Positions 27,670 to 36,267 of a stretch of DNA of 64,000 bases are shown here, one piece after another. The DNA is from Streptomyces dioscori (lineage in GTDB: Bacteria; Actinomycetota; Actinomycetes; Streptomycetales; Streptomycetaceae), in assembly GCF_003024195.1 (NCBI RefSeq), contig NZ_KZ679041.1, positions 186,001 to 250,000 on the forward strand, in the 5' to 3' direction. How positions within the stretch are numbered: the first letter of the stretch is position 1; every line of letters begins with the position of its first letter. A program made the translations under genes and the position numbers. The notes below the pieces were generated by a model, which saw only the letters and a program-made list of their open reading frames with translations, did no database searches and was not told the origin of the DNA.

Positions 27670-27732
27670 CTAGGGCCTGTCTGACAATTCCCGTCTGCCG
27701 GGCGACGACGGAAATTGTCAGACAGGCCCTAG
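27670..27732. repeat. 63-bp inverted-repeat element with IS-like ends
   Basis: Perfect 20-bp arms, CTAGGGCCTGTCTGACAATT at 27670-27689 and the complement at 27713-27732, flank 23 bp. The arm sequence resembles terminal inverted repeats I recall from IS elements in Streptomyces, and the outermost CTAG on both sides could be a duplicated target. It could be a MITE or solo ends left after deletion of a transposase. The surrounding 27424-28089 holds no gene. Confidence 0.6.
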
Positions 27733-28089
27733 TCCGCGAATATCGGGTCCGTCCTTGGACGTGGATCCGGCGCGCCGCTCTGTCCCGTGGAATTTGGCCC
27801 GCTGGACCCCGCCGGTCGCCGGCTGCGCGACCACGCCACCGAGTGCGGGCGCGCCGGCACGCAGGAGCGGAGGCGTTCGCCGCTTCACCGCCTGTCTGTC
27901 GAAGCGAGCCTGCCCGACCGTGTGGTGGACGAGCGGGTGGGCCGAGGCTTGGCTGTGGAGGTCTGAGCGGGCTCTGGTCCGCTCTGTGGGGTCGCGTACG
28001 CAGCGTGACTGTCGTTCTTCACGTGACGGTGGTTGAGATAGCCCCGAGATCGCCCGGCCGGTGTCCAGTGTGGCCGACAGTGCTGCGCC

Positions 28090-28566
28090 GTGAACGAAGT
28101 ACGGTCGCAGCTCGACGAGTTGCTGAACTCCTTGTTGCAGAATGTGTTGGTGGAGTCGGTCGAGGTGATGACCGACATGGTGGGCCGGATCGGGGCTCTG
28201 CGTACTGCCCGGCAGGCGACCTGCCGGGGCCGCGGGTGTGTGTCCGGGCGAATACACGGCTCCCATCTGCGGTTTCCGCGTGATCTGCGGACAGCGGGCA
28301 AGTCCGTCGTGGTGGCGTTGAGGGTGCGCCGGTTCGTCTGCGCGGAGGGCTCCTGTCCGCGCAGGACTTTCGCCGAGCAGGTGCCGGGACTCACTCGCAG
28401 GTTCGGCCGGCGGACGGAACGGCTGCGATCGACGCTCATCTCGGTCGGCCTCGCGCTCGCGGGCCAGGCCGGGGCTCGCATGGCGGACGTCTCCGGGACG
28501 CCGGTCAGCCGGAACACCCTGCTGAGAAGATGGTCAAACGCCAGATGTTCGGCCGGGCAGGATTAG
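28090..28566 (+). pseudogene. Truncated ISL3-family transposase
   Basis: The 158-residue frame matches the N-terminal third of ISL3 transposases: a VVESVEV start, a zinc-finger-like stretch in which several cysteines survive (CRGRGCVSGRIH, CAEGSCPRRTFAEQV), and the helix-turn-helix region (LISVGLALAGQAGARMADVSGTPVSRNTLLR). After SRNTLLR the homology ends and the frame runs into unrelated sequence; the DDE catalytic domain is absent. It is non-functional and, with the nearby inverted-repeat element, marks past insertion activity. Confidence 0.75.
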
Positions 28567-28608
28567 AACTCCTCCGCAAGCGCGTCCTGCTCTCTGCCTG
28601 ATCCCAGC

Positions 28609-28797
28609 TCAGGAGTCGTCCTCAACAAGTCCGAAACCTTCAGGGAACCCCTCAAGGAACGCGCGGCGCGAAGGATCGGCCTCCTCCGCAGCCATCGAAC
28701 CGAGCAGGCCGATGAATTCGCTTCGCTGATCACTCGACAGCTGAGTCACCGGATGGGCTACGCCCTCCAAGACCTTCACCGCGTCATCCGGATCCAT
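28609..28797 (-). CDS. Small acidic protein, possibly truncated
   Basis: The frame from ATG at 28797 encodes about 62 residues (MDPDDAVKVLEGVAHPVT...). It is acidic, helix-rich and has weaker third-position GC bias than its neighbours. No ribosome-binding site is obvious, and nested palindromes directly upstream may have disrupted or may regulate it. I do not recognise a family. Confidence 0.4.
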   Translation of the reverse strand: MDPDDAVKVLEGVAHPVTQLSSDQRSEFIGLLGSMAAEEADPSRRAFLEGFPEGFGLVEDDS

Positions 28798-28802
28798 CGT
28801 AG

Positions 28803-28881
28803 CGGGCATGCATGCCCGAGGTGTGGCAAGGATGCCCGGTCGTGCCTTCGAGGCACCGGTACATGCCTGTGTGCCACACCT
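28803..28881. repeat. Cluster of nested palindromes
   Basis: A 16-bp perfect palindrome CGGGCATGCATGCCCG (28803-28818) is followed by an inverted repeat AGGTGTGGCA/TGCCACACCT (28819-28828 and 28872-28881) enclosing the inner hairpin GTGCCT-TCG-AGGCAC (28842-28856). It could fold as a branched RNA or cruciform, and lies between IS debris and the Bax-inhibitor gene. Confidence 0.5.
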
Positions 28882-29014
28882 TGGCGGACACACGTGTCCT
28901 GTGTGCACCGACCCCGTCCGGCTCGGGCAGGGGATCCGGGACACAGGCCGTCTGCTGTCCCTGCGCCCGCGCATGCGCGGGCGGCCTCTTTCCCGAGGTG
29001 GTCGGACATGCGAA

Positions 29015-29043
29015 GAGGGGCATACGCGACGCGTCTGCCCCTC
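29015..29043 (-). terminator. Terminator of Bax-inhibitor-1 gene
   Basis: GAGGGGCA (29015-29022) pairs with TGCCCCTC (29036-29043) around an ACGCG-rich loop, just downstream of the minus-strand stop codon at 29057. Confidence 0.7.
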
Positions 29044-29056
29044 GGTGTCGCAGAAC

Positions 29057-29932
29057 TCAGTTGTCGCTGTTGAAGATGGTCAGCACGCGCAGGATCTCCA
29101 GGTAGATCCACACCAGCGTCATGGTGAGACCGAAGGCGGCCAGCCATGCCTCCTCACGGGGCGCGCCGTAGGCGATGGCATCCTCGACCTGCTTGAAGTC
29201 CAGCGCGAGGAAGGCCGCGCCGAGCAGGATGCCGACGACACCGAAGAGGATTCCGAGACCGCCGCTGTGGAAGCCCAAGCCGTTGCCCGCGCCGAAAGCG
29301 GAGAAGAGGGAGTCGGCGACCAGCAGCAGGAGGAAACCGGTCGCGGCGGCGGCGACGAATCCCGCGAACCGGTGCGTGACGCGGATCCAGCGCATCCGGT
29401 ACGCGATGAGGACACCCGCGGACACCGCGAAGGTGCCGAGTACCGCCTGGACGACCACACCCGGCGAGACATAGGTCGAGGTCGCGCTGGAGATCACGCC
29501 GAGGAAGACGCCTTCGAACGCCGCGTATCCGAGGATCAGCGCAGGGGAGGCCGTCCGCCTGAACACCTGCACCAGTGACAGGACGAAGGCGATCAGGGCC
29601 GCGCCCAGGGCGAACCCGTAGGACCGGCCGATGTTCGCTTCGTCGACGGGCAGCAGGAGCCAGGACAGCACCGCTGCCAGGGCCACGGTGCCCAGCGTCG
29701 TGGCGGTGCGCACGACGACGTCGTCCAGTGTCATCGCCGTGCGGCCGCCGCGGATGTCCGCGTCGGGGACCTGGCCGGAGGTGGAGGCGTAGGGGTTGAC
29801 CAGGTAGTCGCTGCCCGTCGGGCCCCCCGCGGCCACGGCCCCCACCGGACGGCGACCGCGCTCGTCGTCGGGGCCGGTGCCACGGTCGGCGTCGGCGCCC
29901 CAGCGGGAAAAGATCGGGTTGCTGGTCTTCAC
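29057..29932 (-). CDS. Bax inhibitor-1/YccA family membrane protein
   Basis: The 291-residue protein has a disordered N-terminal part (about 1-85, Gly/Pro/Asp rich) followed by seven membrane helices and a short C-terminal tail ending ILTIFNSDN. The helix pattern and the closing DFKQVEDAIAYGAPREEAWLAAFGLTMTLVWIYLEILR match the BI-1-like family, whose bacterial members act as pH-sensitive calcium leak channels; function in actinomycetes is not known. GTG at 29932 is chosen because GAGGAGGAA lies right upstream. A motif-B palindrome at 30047-30067 lies in its promoter region. Confidence 0.85.
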   Translation of the reverse strand: MKTSNPIFSRWGADADRGTGPDDERGRRPVGAVAAGGPTGSDYLVNPYASTSGQVPDADIRGGRTAMTLDDVVVRTATTLGTVALAAVLSWLLLPVDEANIGRSYGFALGAALIAFVLSLVQVFRRTASPALILGYAAFEGVFLGVISSATSTYVSPGVVVQAVLGTFAVSAGVLIAYRMRWIRVTHRFAGFVAAAATGFLLLLVADSLFSAFGAGNGLGFHSGGLGILFGVVGILLGAAFLALDFKQVEDAIAYGAPREEAWLAAFGLTMTLVWIYLEILRVLTIFNSDN

Positions 29933-30046
29933 GTTGTTCCTCCTCGTCCGCCGCACGTGCGGCCTGCGGCAAAGCGCCGTCACCGGGTGGCCGGGCGGCA
30001 CATGTGACGGCGGTACGCACCGGGCCGGTGGCGACAGCCTCTATTC

Positions 30047-30067
30047 GTCACCACTCTGACAGGTGAC
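30047..30067. promoter_or_regulatory. Motif-B operator (locus 5)
   Basis: GTCACC-N9-GGTGAC with perfect outer arms, 115 bp upstream of the Bax-inhibitor-1 start. The internal -35-like hexamer is CTGACA rather than TTGACA and points away from the gene, so the site probably acts as an operator over a minus-strand promoter. Confidence 0.6.
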
Positions 30068-30103
30068 GATGAGGGAAGCAAGTCATCCGTGACTTCTCGG
30101 TGC

Positions 30104-30571
30104 TCACTCGGACGGCAGGCCCGGACCGTCGAGCACTTCCCGCAGGAAGCAGTCCCAGTCCAGACCATCCATCTCCGTCGCGACCGGGGCCACGTGGTGG
30201 GTGAGGTCGAGCCATGAAGCCAGTGCCGCGGTGGGCACCTCGAACAGGACCTCCACCTCCGTCGACTCCAGGAGCAGCCACGACGAGGGTCGTTCGCCCG
30301 GCAGTGTCGGCCACATGCGTACGTCACCGGAGCCGCTCATCGACGTCAGGCCGAGGTGCAGGAGCTCGCGGCCGATGTGCCAGACCAGACTCGGGCCCCG
30401 TTCTGCCAGGAATTCGACCGTGATCACCGCGGGCATCTTCGGGTCGAAATGGAACTCCGCCCGTATCGGCAGCCGAGTGAACTCGTCGAGCATCTGGTCG
30501 AGGTCGAGGAGGAGCGAAGGCATTTGCTCGGGCGCTGAACGCGCCTGCAGTCGCGGCTTGTTGTGCTGCAT
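30104..30571 (-). CDS. SsgA-like sporulation/cell-division protein (SALP)
   Basis: The 155-residue protein carries the SsgA fold: FHFDPKMPAVITVEF, then LVWHIGRELLHLGL, then SGSGDVRMWPTLPGE and VLFEVPTAALASWLDLT, which correspond to the conserved W-x-x-x-R-x-L-L, G-D-V-R-x-W-P and P-x-x-x-L-x-x-F/W-L segments. SALPs occur only in spore-forming actinomycetes and steer septation and wall remodelling with other division proteins. ATG at 30571 begins the product. A motif-A element lies 63 bp upstream. A second SALP of the same subtype is encoded at 56708-57172; both share the unusual C-terminal GLDWD tail. Confidence 0.85.
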   Translation of the reverse strand: MQHNKPRLQARSAPEQMPSLLLDLDQMLDEFTRLPIRAEFHFDPKMPAVITVEFLAERGPSLVWHIGRELLHLGLTSMSGSGDVRMWPTLPGERPSSWLLLESTEVEVLFEVPTAALASWLDLTHHVAPVATEMDGLDWDCFLREVLDGPGLPSE

Positions 30572-30633
30572 GACAGGAGTTCCCCTCGGTGGACGGAGTC
30601 TGCAGCCACCACTCTTCGCCGAACGCCGCGTGT

Positions 30634-30654
30634 GCACATCGGTCACTTGACGGT
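30634..30654 (-). promoter_or_regulatory. Motif-A element upstream of ssgA-like gene
   Basis: Minus strand ACCGTCAAGTGACCGATGTG, 63 bp from the start codon; the matching element upstream of the other ssgA-like gene differs at only two positions in the shared core. Confidence 0.65.
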
Positions 30655-30919
30655 CAGATGCCGGACCGGGGCAACGGCGGGAAACGTGCAGCCGGTGCCG
30701 ACAGGTGTCGCACACGCAGGCAGGGGCGGTGTCTCGCTGGGGAAAGGGCGTCGCCGGGCGGGGTGCGGAGAGCCGACGGCGTCGTGACGTAAGTCAAGAC
30801 GCCGCCGATGCCGCCCGGCAACGTACCCCGGCCTCCCGTTTGGAGCGCGAGTGACCTAGGAAGAGGGTGTCCACGCGCAGGTAAGGACGGCCGGGGAAGG
30901 GGAAAAGCGCGTCGCGGTA

Positions 30920-32617
30920 TCAGGTCACCGGTGCGAGGTTGGGGCCCGTGGTGCCCAACTGCTCTGCGGCCACCACCGGTGGCACCGGCCAGGTCACCCC
31001 CTTCGGGGGCCAGCTCTGCCCGGTCGCCTTCAGGAACTCTGCCGGCGGCTCGTACAGCGGCGGCTGATTGCCGTCGGGGATCATCGAGGCCCATACCAAG
31101 CCCTTGGTGCGGTCCTCGAACTCCTGCCGCATCGCGTCAAGCCGGTCCGGCTGCATGATGAGATCGACAGCACTCGCCGCGAGGTAGCGTGTGGCGGACA
31201 GCAGAGCCTGGTGGCCGATGTTGGTGGCCGCCGTCGCGGTGACGCCCCAGTTGTGGTTCGGAATACCGGCGGGATAGGCGGCGGACAGCAAGACGGCGGT
31301 GGGGGCCTGCCAGCTGATGTCGGCGGTGTCAGTGGCCAGGCCGCCGGTGTAGGCGGCCGCCGGAGGACTGAGCGGGGTGAGTTCGGTCGGCATGCCGGTC
31401 TCGGGGCGGCCGAGCGATTTCTGGATGCTCCTGGCCAGGGCGTGGTCGGCACCGGTGAACGACGGGGCGCCGATCTGCTGCATGTTGTCGTTGAGTAGCT
31501 CCGCGCCTGCCTTGTTCGCCAGTAGGTTCCATGTCGCGGAGTGGAACTTGTGCACCAGCCGGGTCTGACTGGCCCGTGCGGCGGCCTCAGCGCATTCCAC
31601 GATCTTGTCGTACAGCACCCGGGCGCGAGCCGGGCTGCCCTCGCGAACGAAGAACCAGATGGAGGCCATGTCCGGAGTCACGTTCGGAGCGCCGCCGCCG
31701 TTGATGACCGCGTAGTGGAACCGGCCGGAGGGGGCGACGTTCTTCTCCCGCAGGTACTCCGACATGGTCGCCATCAGCAGGGCGCCGTCCAGGCCGCTCT
31801 TGTTGCCGAGTGGGGTCCCGCCGTGCCCGGAGGCGCCGAGGAAGGTGAACGTGGCGGACACGAGAGCGCTGGTGGTGTTCCAGAACGGCACCGTGATGTT
31901 GAAGGGGTGCCAGTCAAGGAAGGCATCGAGGCCGTCGTAGACGCCCTCTTTGACCGCGTACGCCTTGCCGACGAGCTGTTCCTCACCCGCGCTGCCGAAC
32001 AACTTGACCGTGGCCTTGAGCCCGTTCGCGCTGATCGCCCGCGCCACGGCGATGGCGGCCGCGGTGCCTCCGGCGCCGAGACAGTTGTGCGCGTCACCGT
32101 GGCCGGCCCCGTAGGTCGGGCCGTAGGCGTCGTAGTTGTAGACGAGCGGATCGTGGCTGCCCACACCCTTCTTCTGGGACAGGCCGGGCAGGGCGTCGTA
32201 CTCGGCGTTGAAACCCAGGATCGGCCCCTGGGTGCCGTAGGTGGCGACGAAAGCGGTGGGGAAGCCAGCCGAACCCCATTCGACGGTGAAGCCGTTGTCC
32301 TCCAGCAGTTTCGCGTGGGCGAGCGAGGACCGCCATTCACGCAGGGACAGCTCCGCGTGCTGCCACACATCGTCGCTCAGCCGGGTGATCGTGCTCCCGT
32401 TGGCCGATATCCAGTCGAGGGCGGTCTGCTTTGCGGCGGTGTTCTTCGCCAGTCCCTCTGGCGGCCGATACGTGGTCGGGGAGACACCGGTTCTTTCGTC
32501 GTACCCGAGGGTGGCGGCGAGCACCGGGTCGGCCTGCAGGATGGCCGCGGTGGTCGCGGTGGCACCCAGTCCGAACATCTTCAGCAGGCGTCTGCGGCCG
32601 GGGTGGAAGTCGTTCAT
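30920..32617 (-). CDS. Tat-exported M20 amidohydrolase (AbgB-like)
   Basis: The 565-residue protein begins MNDFHPGRRRLLKMFGLGATATTAA, a twin-arginine signal. The rest follows the M20D peptidase/aminobenzoyl-glutamate hydrolase plan: LGFNAEYDALPG, the metal-binding segment GAGHGDAHNCLGAG, the catalytic Glu pair in GSAGEEQ, and a dimerisation domain with the SGHGGTPLGNKSGLDGAL motif. A second metal-ligand His is expected late, in TNIGHQ. It should cleave an amide bond of an aminoacyl-aromatic compound outside the cytoplasm. ATG has GAGGA upstream. Palindromes GACATG-TGAT-CATGTC (32668-32683) and ACACATGTGT (32719-32728) lie in its promoter region. Confidence 0.85.
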   Translation of the reverse strand: MNDFHPGRRRLLKMFGLGATATTAAILQADPVLAATLGYDERTGVSPTTYRPPEGLAKNTAAKQTALDWISANGSTITRLSDDVWQHAELSLREWRSSLAHAKLLEDNGFTVEWGSAGFPTAFVATYGTQGPILGFNAEYDALPGLSQKKGVGSHDPLVYNYDAYGPTYGAGHGDAHNCLGAGGTAAAIAVARAISANGLKATVKLFGSAGEEQLVGKAYAVKEGVYDGLDAFLDWHPFNITVPFWNTTSALVSATFTFLGASGHGGTPLGNKSGLDGALLMATMSEYLREKNVAPSGRFHYAVINGGGAPNVTPDMASIWFFVREGSPARARVLYDKIVECAEAAARASQTRLVHKFHSATWNLLANKAGAELLNDNMQQIGAPSFTGADHALARSIQKSLGRPETGMPTELTPLSPPAAAYTGGLATDTADISWQAPTAVLLSAAYPAGIPNHNWGVTATAATNIGHQALLSATRYLAASAVDLIMQPDRLDAMRQEFEDRTKGLVWASMIPDGNQPPLYEPPAEFLKATGQSWPPKGVTWPVPPVVAAEQLGTTGPNLAPVT

Positions 32618-32667
32618 GTCAGTCGTGTCCTCAGAGTATGGGAATGGGACCGGACGAGCGGCACCGT

Positions 32668-32728
32668 GACATGTGATCATGTCGGGCTGTCAGCATCATA
32701 TGTATTAGTTCGCGCGCTACACATGTGT
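32668..32728. promoter_or_regulatory. Two palindromes upstream of M20 gene
   Basis: GACATGTGATCATGTC (32668-32683) and ACACATGTGT (32719-32728) lie 51 to 111 bp upstream of the start codon. They are unrelated to motifs A-C. Confidence 0.4.
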
Positions 32729-33016
32729 CATAGGAAAGATTCAACTAACCCCTCCAGAGCGTGAGTTCAGCGGATGGGTACAGGATTGGAGGACTGCCGG
32801 GGGCGATCCGATGCTGGGGCGTCGGATGAAGTGTGAACCTTTGACCGACCGGCTCCGTTTCATGGACAGGTGCCTGCTGTGAGCAGAGACGCAACAGGAC
32901 ACCGGTGGCCGTCCCGGACCCCCTCGGGACGGCCACCTTCCGTTCGCCAGGCCTCTCCGGCGGCCGGTGGTGTTCACCGGCGATCCATAGTTTCCTGGGA
33001 GGACCGCAGCTATTTA

Positions 33017-33069
33017 TGGACTTGACGGTCCAGCGTAGATGAGGGAAGCTCGCTGGACTTAGTGGTCCA
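33017..33069 (+). promoter_or_regulatory. Paired motif-C operators
   Basis: TGGACTTGACGGTCCA (33017-33032) and TGGACTTAGTGGTCCA (33054-33069) share arms and are 37 bp apart. They precede the SnoaL/hydrolase operon by about 60 bp and match the site in front of the TetR gene at 46.5 kb. Confidence 0.7.
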
Positions 33070-33129
33070 ATATTTTTGGCCTGCGGGGCCTTGTGCCTCA
33101 TGGTCGAACCTGACGGGAGCGGCACGTCG

Positions 33130-33591
33130 ATGGATGACATGGAGAAGCTCGTCGTCGTTGAGGGTCTGCGTCGTCTGATGGCGCGTTACGTCTACGCCGC
33201 CGACCACCAGCAGTGGGACGAGCTCGCGTCCCTGTTCACGCCTGACGGCACTTTCACCCCGCACGACACGGACGGAACCGTACTGATCCGCATGGAGGGC
33301 CGTGAGGAGATCGCGCGAGCCCTCCCGGAGGGTGTCGGATCCGGCGCGGTGCTGGTGCACCACCTGTTCTCCGACCTGATCGATGTCGAGTCCGCGACAT
33401 CGGCCCGCGGAATATGGGCGATGGAGGACCTGGTCAGACGGCCGGTGCCGGCAGGCTGTGCCGAGCGAGGGCAGGGGTTCACAGAGATGCATGGTTACGG
33501 GCACTACCGCCCGCGCTTCACGCGGATCGACGGTGAATGGAGGATTGCCGAGCTGGTCCTCACGCGTGTGCGGGTGGACGTTACGCCTTGA
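33130..33591 (+). CDS. SnoaL-like (NTF2-fold) protein
   Basis: The 153-residue protein starts with a helix VEGLRRLMARYVYAADHQQWDELASLFTPDGTF, the hallmark of SnoaL_4-type NTF2-fold proteins, and ends GHYRPRFTRIDGEWRIAELVLTRVRV, the typical last two strands. Members are cyclases, dehydratases, isomerases or ketosteroid-type enzymes. ATG at 33130 has GGGAG upstream; ATG at 33139 is an alternative. The hydrolase gene follows after 54 bp, and the two probably form an operon behind the motif-C operator pair. Confidence 0.8.
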   Translation: MDDMEKLVVVEGLRRLMARYVYAADHQQWDELASLFTPDGTFTPHDTDGTVLIRMEGREEIARALPEGVGSGAVLVHHLFSDLIDVESATSARGIWAMEDLVRRPVPAGCAERGQGFTEMHGYGHYRPRFTRIDGEWRIAELVLTRVRVDVTP

Positions 33592-33645
33592 CGCGGTAGG
33601 AGTGCTTCCGGCCACCGTCCCGTCATACCTGCCCGAAGGAAAGAC

Positions 33646-34488
33646 ATGTCCGCACTGCGGGGTCCTGTTCTGCTGGTTCACGGCTTCTTCCACGGAGCGT
33701 GGTGCTGGAGCGAGGTATCCCTCGAACTCGCCGTGCGAGGGGTGGGGTCGGTGGCTGTCGATCTGCCGGGCCACGGGTTGAGGGCCAGGCGACCCGCCGC
33801 GAGCACCGGGCGTCCGTACGCCCCGTCGGACTTCGCGTCGGAGATGTCACCGATCGCGGACGTCGACCTTGACGCGGCCGCGATGGCGCTCGCCGGACAG
33901 GCCCGCCGGATCGGCCGGGGTGAGCCGGTCACCGCGGTCGCCCACAGCATGGGCGGCGCAGTGCTGACCAGGGCCGCCGAGCGTCATCCCGCGCTCTTCG
34001 GGCACCTGGTCTACGCCGCCGCATACATGCCTGCTTCCGGCGTTCCCTGTATCGTCTATCCGTCACTGCCCGAGGCCGCGGGTGAGCAGTCCCTGGGCCT
34101 GCTGGCCGCCGACCCTGTCGCGGTCGGAGCGTTGCGCGTCGACACAGGGGCCGACGCGCAACGGTCCGCCATCCGCAGCGCGTTCTACGGCGGGGTCGAG
34201 AAGCACACCGCGGACGCGGCGATCGCCCTGCTGGGCTGCGAGTCGCCGACCGCCATGGCCACGCAGCCGACCACCCTCACCGAGCACGGCTGGGGGGCGA
34301 TTCCCCGTACCTATGTGCTCTGTTCCCAGGACAACACCATTCCCGTGGCCCTGCAGCGCCTCTTCGTCACGCAGGCGGACAGCGCCTTCCCGCAGAACAC
34401 GACACACGTGGTGACGCTGGAGTCCGCGCACTCGCCGTTCTTGTCCATGCCCGACCGGCTGGCCGCGATCATCGCCAGAGTCGTCTGA
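33646..34488 (+). CDS. Alpha/beta hydrolase (serine type)
   Basis: The 280-residue protein has the oxyanion motif LLVHGFFHGAWCW, the nucleophile elbow AHSMGG (Ser at about residue 103) and a C-terminal catalytic His in LESAHSPFLSMPD. This is the EstC/salicylate-esterase-like or hydroxynitrile-lyase-like branch, which acts on small esters or cyanohydrins. The start is preceded by GAAGGAAAG. It is the second gene behind the motif-C operators and is followed by a shared terminator. Confidence 0.85.
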   Translation: MSALRGPVLLVHGFFHGAWCWSEVSLELAVRGVGSVAVDLPGHGLRARRPAASTGRPYAPSDFASEMSPIADVDLDAAAMALAGQARRIGRGEPVTAVAHSMGGAVLTRAAERHPALFGHLVYAAAYMPASGVPCIVYPSLPEAAGEQSLGLLAADPVAVGALRVDTGADAQRSAIRSAFYGGVEKHTADAAIALLGCESPTAMATQPTTLTEHGWGAIPRTYVLCSQDNTIPVALQRLFVTQADSAFPQNTTHVVTLESAHSPFLSMPDRLAAIIARVV

Positions 34489-34535
34489 ATCGACGGTCAT
34501 GGTGGAGTCGGGTGACCGGCGCTCACGGCACGGGG

Positions 34536-34565
34536 AAGGGCCGGCAGTGTGAGCTGCCGGCCCTT
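34536..34565. terminator. Bidirectional terminator
   Basis: AAGGGCCGGCAG and its complement flank a 6-base loop between the convergent hydrolase and SRPBCC genes. Confidence 0.85.
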
Positions 34566-34620
34566 CAGGGTGTCGATCTCGCCCTGTCGTCGGTCGGGAA
34601 GGGCGGGATCGACCGAGGTG

Positions 34621-35049
34621 TCACTCGGCCTGCAGGGGGCCGGCGAAGGACTTGCGCAGGGAAGAGGGAGCAGCGAGGGGCAGTAGCGCGGCCAGCATCT
34701 TCCCCTTGATCGTGTCCGGTTCCCGCGTCAGCTCCACGTCCACCCGGGTGCCGTCGCCCTCGGGGGTCATCCGGAAAACCCAGCCGCCGCCGGCTCCGAA
34801 GAGCTTGGAGTCGAGAGTGGTGATGGTGACCGTGTCACCGCCCGGCGTCCACGCGTAGCGTGCGCGCTCCCAGGCCGACGAGGTCCCTTCGGTGACCTCC
34901 GCCCAGGTGTCGCCGAGGTCGTGCACCGTGAAGTGCTCGGCATCGATCGTGGGCCAAGCCGTTGCGCGGGTGGGGCTGAAGTCGGTCAGCGCTTCCTGCA
35001 CACCCGACGGGCTGAGCGTGGAGACGAGATGGAATTTTACGACGGTCAT
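34621..35049 (-). CDS. SRPBCC family protein
   Basis: The 142-residue protein has the usual order: MTVVKFHLVSTLSPSGVQEALTDFSP strand and helix, ATAWPTIDAEHFTVHDLGDTWAEVTEG, strand pairs VTITTLDSKL and GGWVFRMTPEGDGTRVDVELTRE, and a C-terminal helix. It is a ligand-binding helix-grip protein of unknown substrate, unlike the one at 2506-3006. The start follows GAGGA. A motif-B promoter/operator lies directly upstream, the clearest case where TTGACA, spacing and orientation fit the gene. Confidence 0.8.
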   Translation of the reverse strand: MTVVKFHLVSTLSPSGVQEALTDFSPTRATAWPTIDAEHFTVHDLGDTWAEVTEGTSSAWERARYAWTPGGDTVTITTLDSKLFGAGGGWVFRMTPEGDGTRVDVELTREPDTIKGKMLAALLPLAAPSSLRKSFAGPLQAE

Positions 35050-35083
35050 GGTGTGTCCTCATCAAGAAGTGACTGCCTCAAGC

Positions 35084-35131
35084 GGTGACGATACCGTCCC
35101 ATGGCTCGTCGTCACCTGTCAAGGTGGTTAC
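35084..35131 (-). promoter_or_regulatory. Motif-B promoter/operator (locus 6)
   Basis: The minus strand carries TTGACA (35122-35117) inside GTCACC-N9-GGTTAC (35111-35131), then GGTATCGTCACC about 20 bp downstream, matching loci 3, 4 and 7. It directs transcription to the SRPBCC gene at 35049. The rest of 35132-35399 holds no gene. Confidence 0.7.
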
Positions 35132-35399
35132 TTCTGCTTCGTCGAGGTCGGCGGTCGGAATGATCAGCAGTTTCAGGTCACGGCGTGGGCCGACCCGGCC
35201 GCGGCGTTATGTTCCCGCAGGTGTGCGGTGACGGACGAGAACGTGTGTGCCAGGGTGTCGACGGCGTCCACGTCTTTCCTCCAGCTGGAGGGCCACCAGG
35301 GGCAGATCCCGGGAGAACGACCAGGGTGGCCTGAAGGGCGGTTCCGGATGTCTTCCGCTCCTGCTCCGGCAGTGGACTGCTGATGACACACATGCGGTC

Positions 35400-35975
35400 T
35401 CAGTCCAGCGCTTGGAGCGCCACGGCCACGGCGGACTCCAGGAACGCCCCGTCCATGCGGGACTGGCCGACGACGTGGATTCCCTGGACGAACGTGGTGA
35501 AGAAGCGGGCCAGTTCTGCAGGACTGCGGTCGCCGTGCAGTTCCCCATGGACCGCGGCACGCTCCAGCGCCTCCCGCAGGACGGATTCCACGGCGGTCAT
35601 GGCCGCACGCACCTGTTCCACCGTGCCGTCGTGGGCGGGGCGTTCAATGACCGCGTTGACCATCAGGCAACCGCGCTCGGGGTCCGCCGCGTCGGCGTCG
35701 ACCATGGCGAGCAGTAGCCCCCGCATCGCCGCACGGATGTCCGGCCCGGCCCGTACGGCCCGGTCAAAAGTCGTGAGCAGCCCGTCGCAGTAGTGCTGCA
35801 GGGCTCTGGCGTAGAGGCCGTCCTTCGAGCCGAACGCCGAGTACAGGCTGCCGGTGCCGACACCCAGCAATTCTGTCAGCCGTGGTATTTGCGTGGTGTG
35901 GTAACCCCGCTTCCAGAACAGGTGCATCGCCTGATCCACCGAGGCATCGGTATCGAACTGACGAGGACGTGCCAC
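35400..35975 (-). CDS. TetR/AcrR family repressor
   Basis: The 191-residue protein has an N-terminal HTH (FDTDASVDQAMHLFWKRGYHTTQIPRLTELLGVGTGSLYSAFGSKDGLYARAL), the TetR signature with a three-residue insertion-free turn, and a helical ligand domain with ERGCLMVNAVIE and FFTTFVQGIHVVGQSRM, the pattern of the AcrR/TetR C-terminal domain of the 'MARPRxFD' subgroup. Such proteins usually repress a neighbouring enzyme or efflux gene. GTG at 35975 has AAAGGAT upstream. No palindrome is obvious in the 290 bp leading to the divergent gene at 36268. Confidence 0.85.
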   Translation of the reverse strand: MARPRQFDTDASVDQAMHLFWKRGYHTTQIPRLTELLGVGTGSLYSAFGSKDGLYARALQHYCDGLLTTFDRAVRAGPDIRAAMRGLLLAMVDADAADPERGCLMVNAVIERPAHDGTVEQVRAAMTAVESVLREALERAAVHGELHGDRSPAELARFFTTFVQGIHVVGQSRMDGAFLESAVAVALQALD

Positions 35976-36267
35976 ACTGAGATCCTTTCATGGGCGGAGT
36001 CTTTGAAAACACACGCGGACCACGGCTGCGAAACGATGCCGCTGCGGACGAGGCGCCAGGTGTGAAGGTGTGCCGCGCGGCCCCGACTGTGGCGGAGAGT
36101 GCCGCCGGAGGGCACCGCGTGTGTCCACCGCAGACATTAATGGCGCAAGTTGCTCTGGCCACGCCGCGGGTCGGTTATGTTCCATGGCTGTACGGGCAGG
36201 GGCATGCTGGACCGAATCTTGTGCGGTTGGCCTCGACGACATCAACGGCGATAGTGCGAGGACCGAC

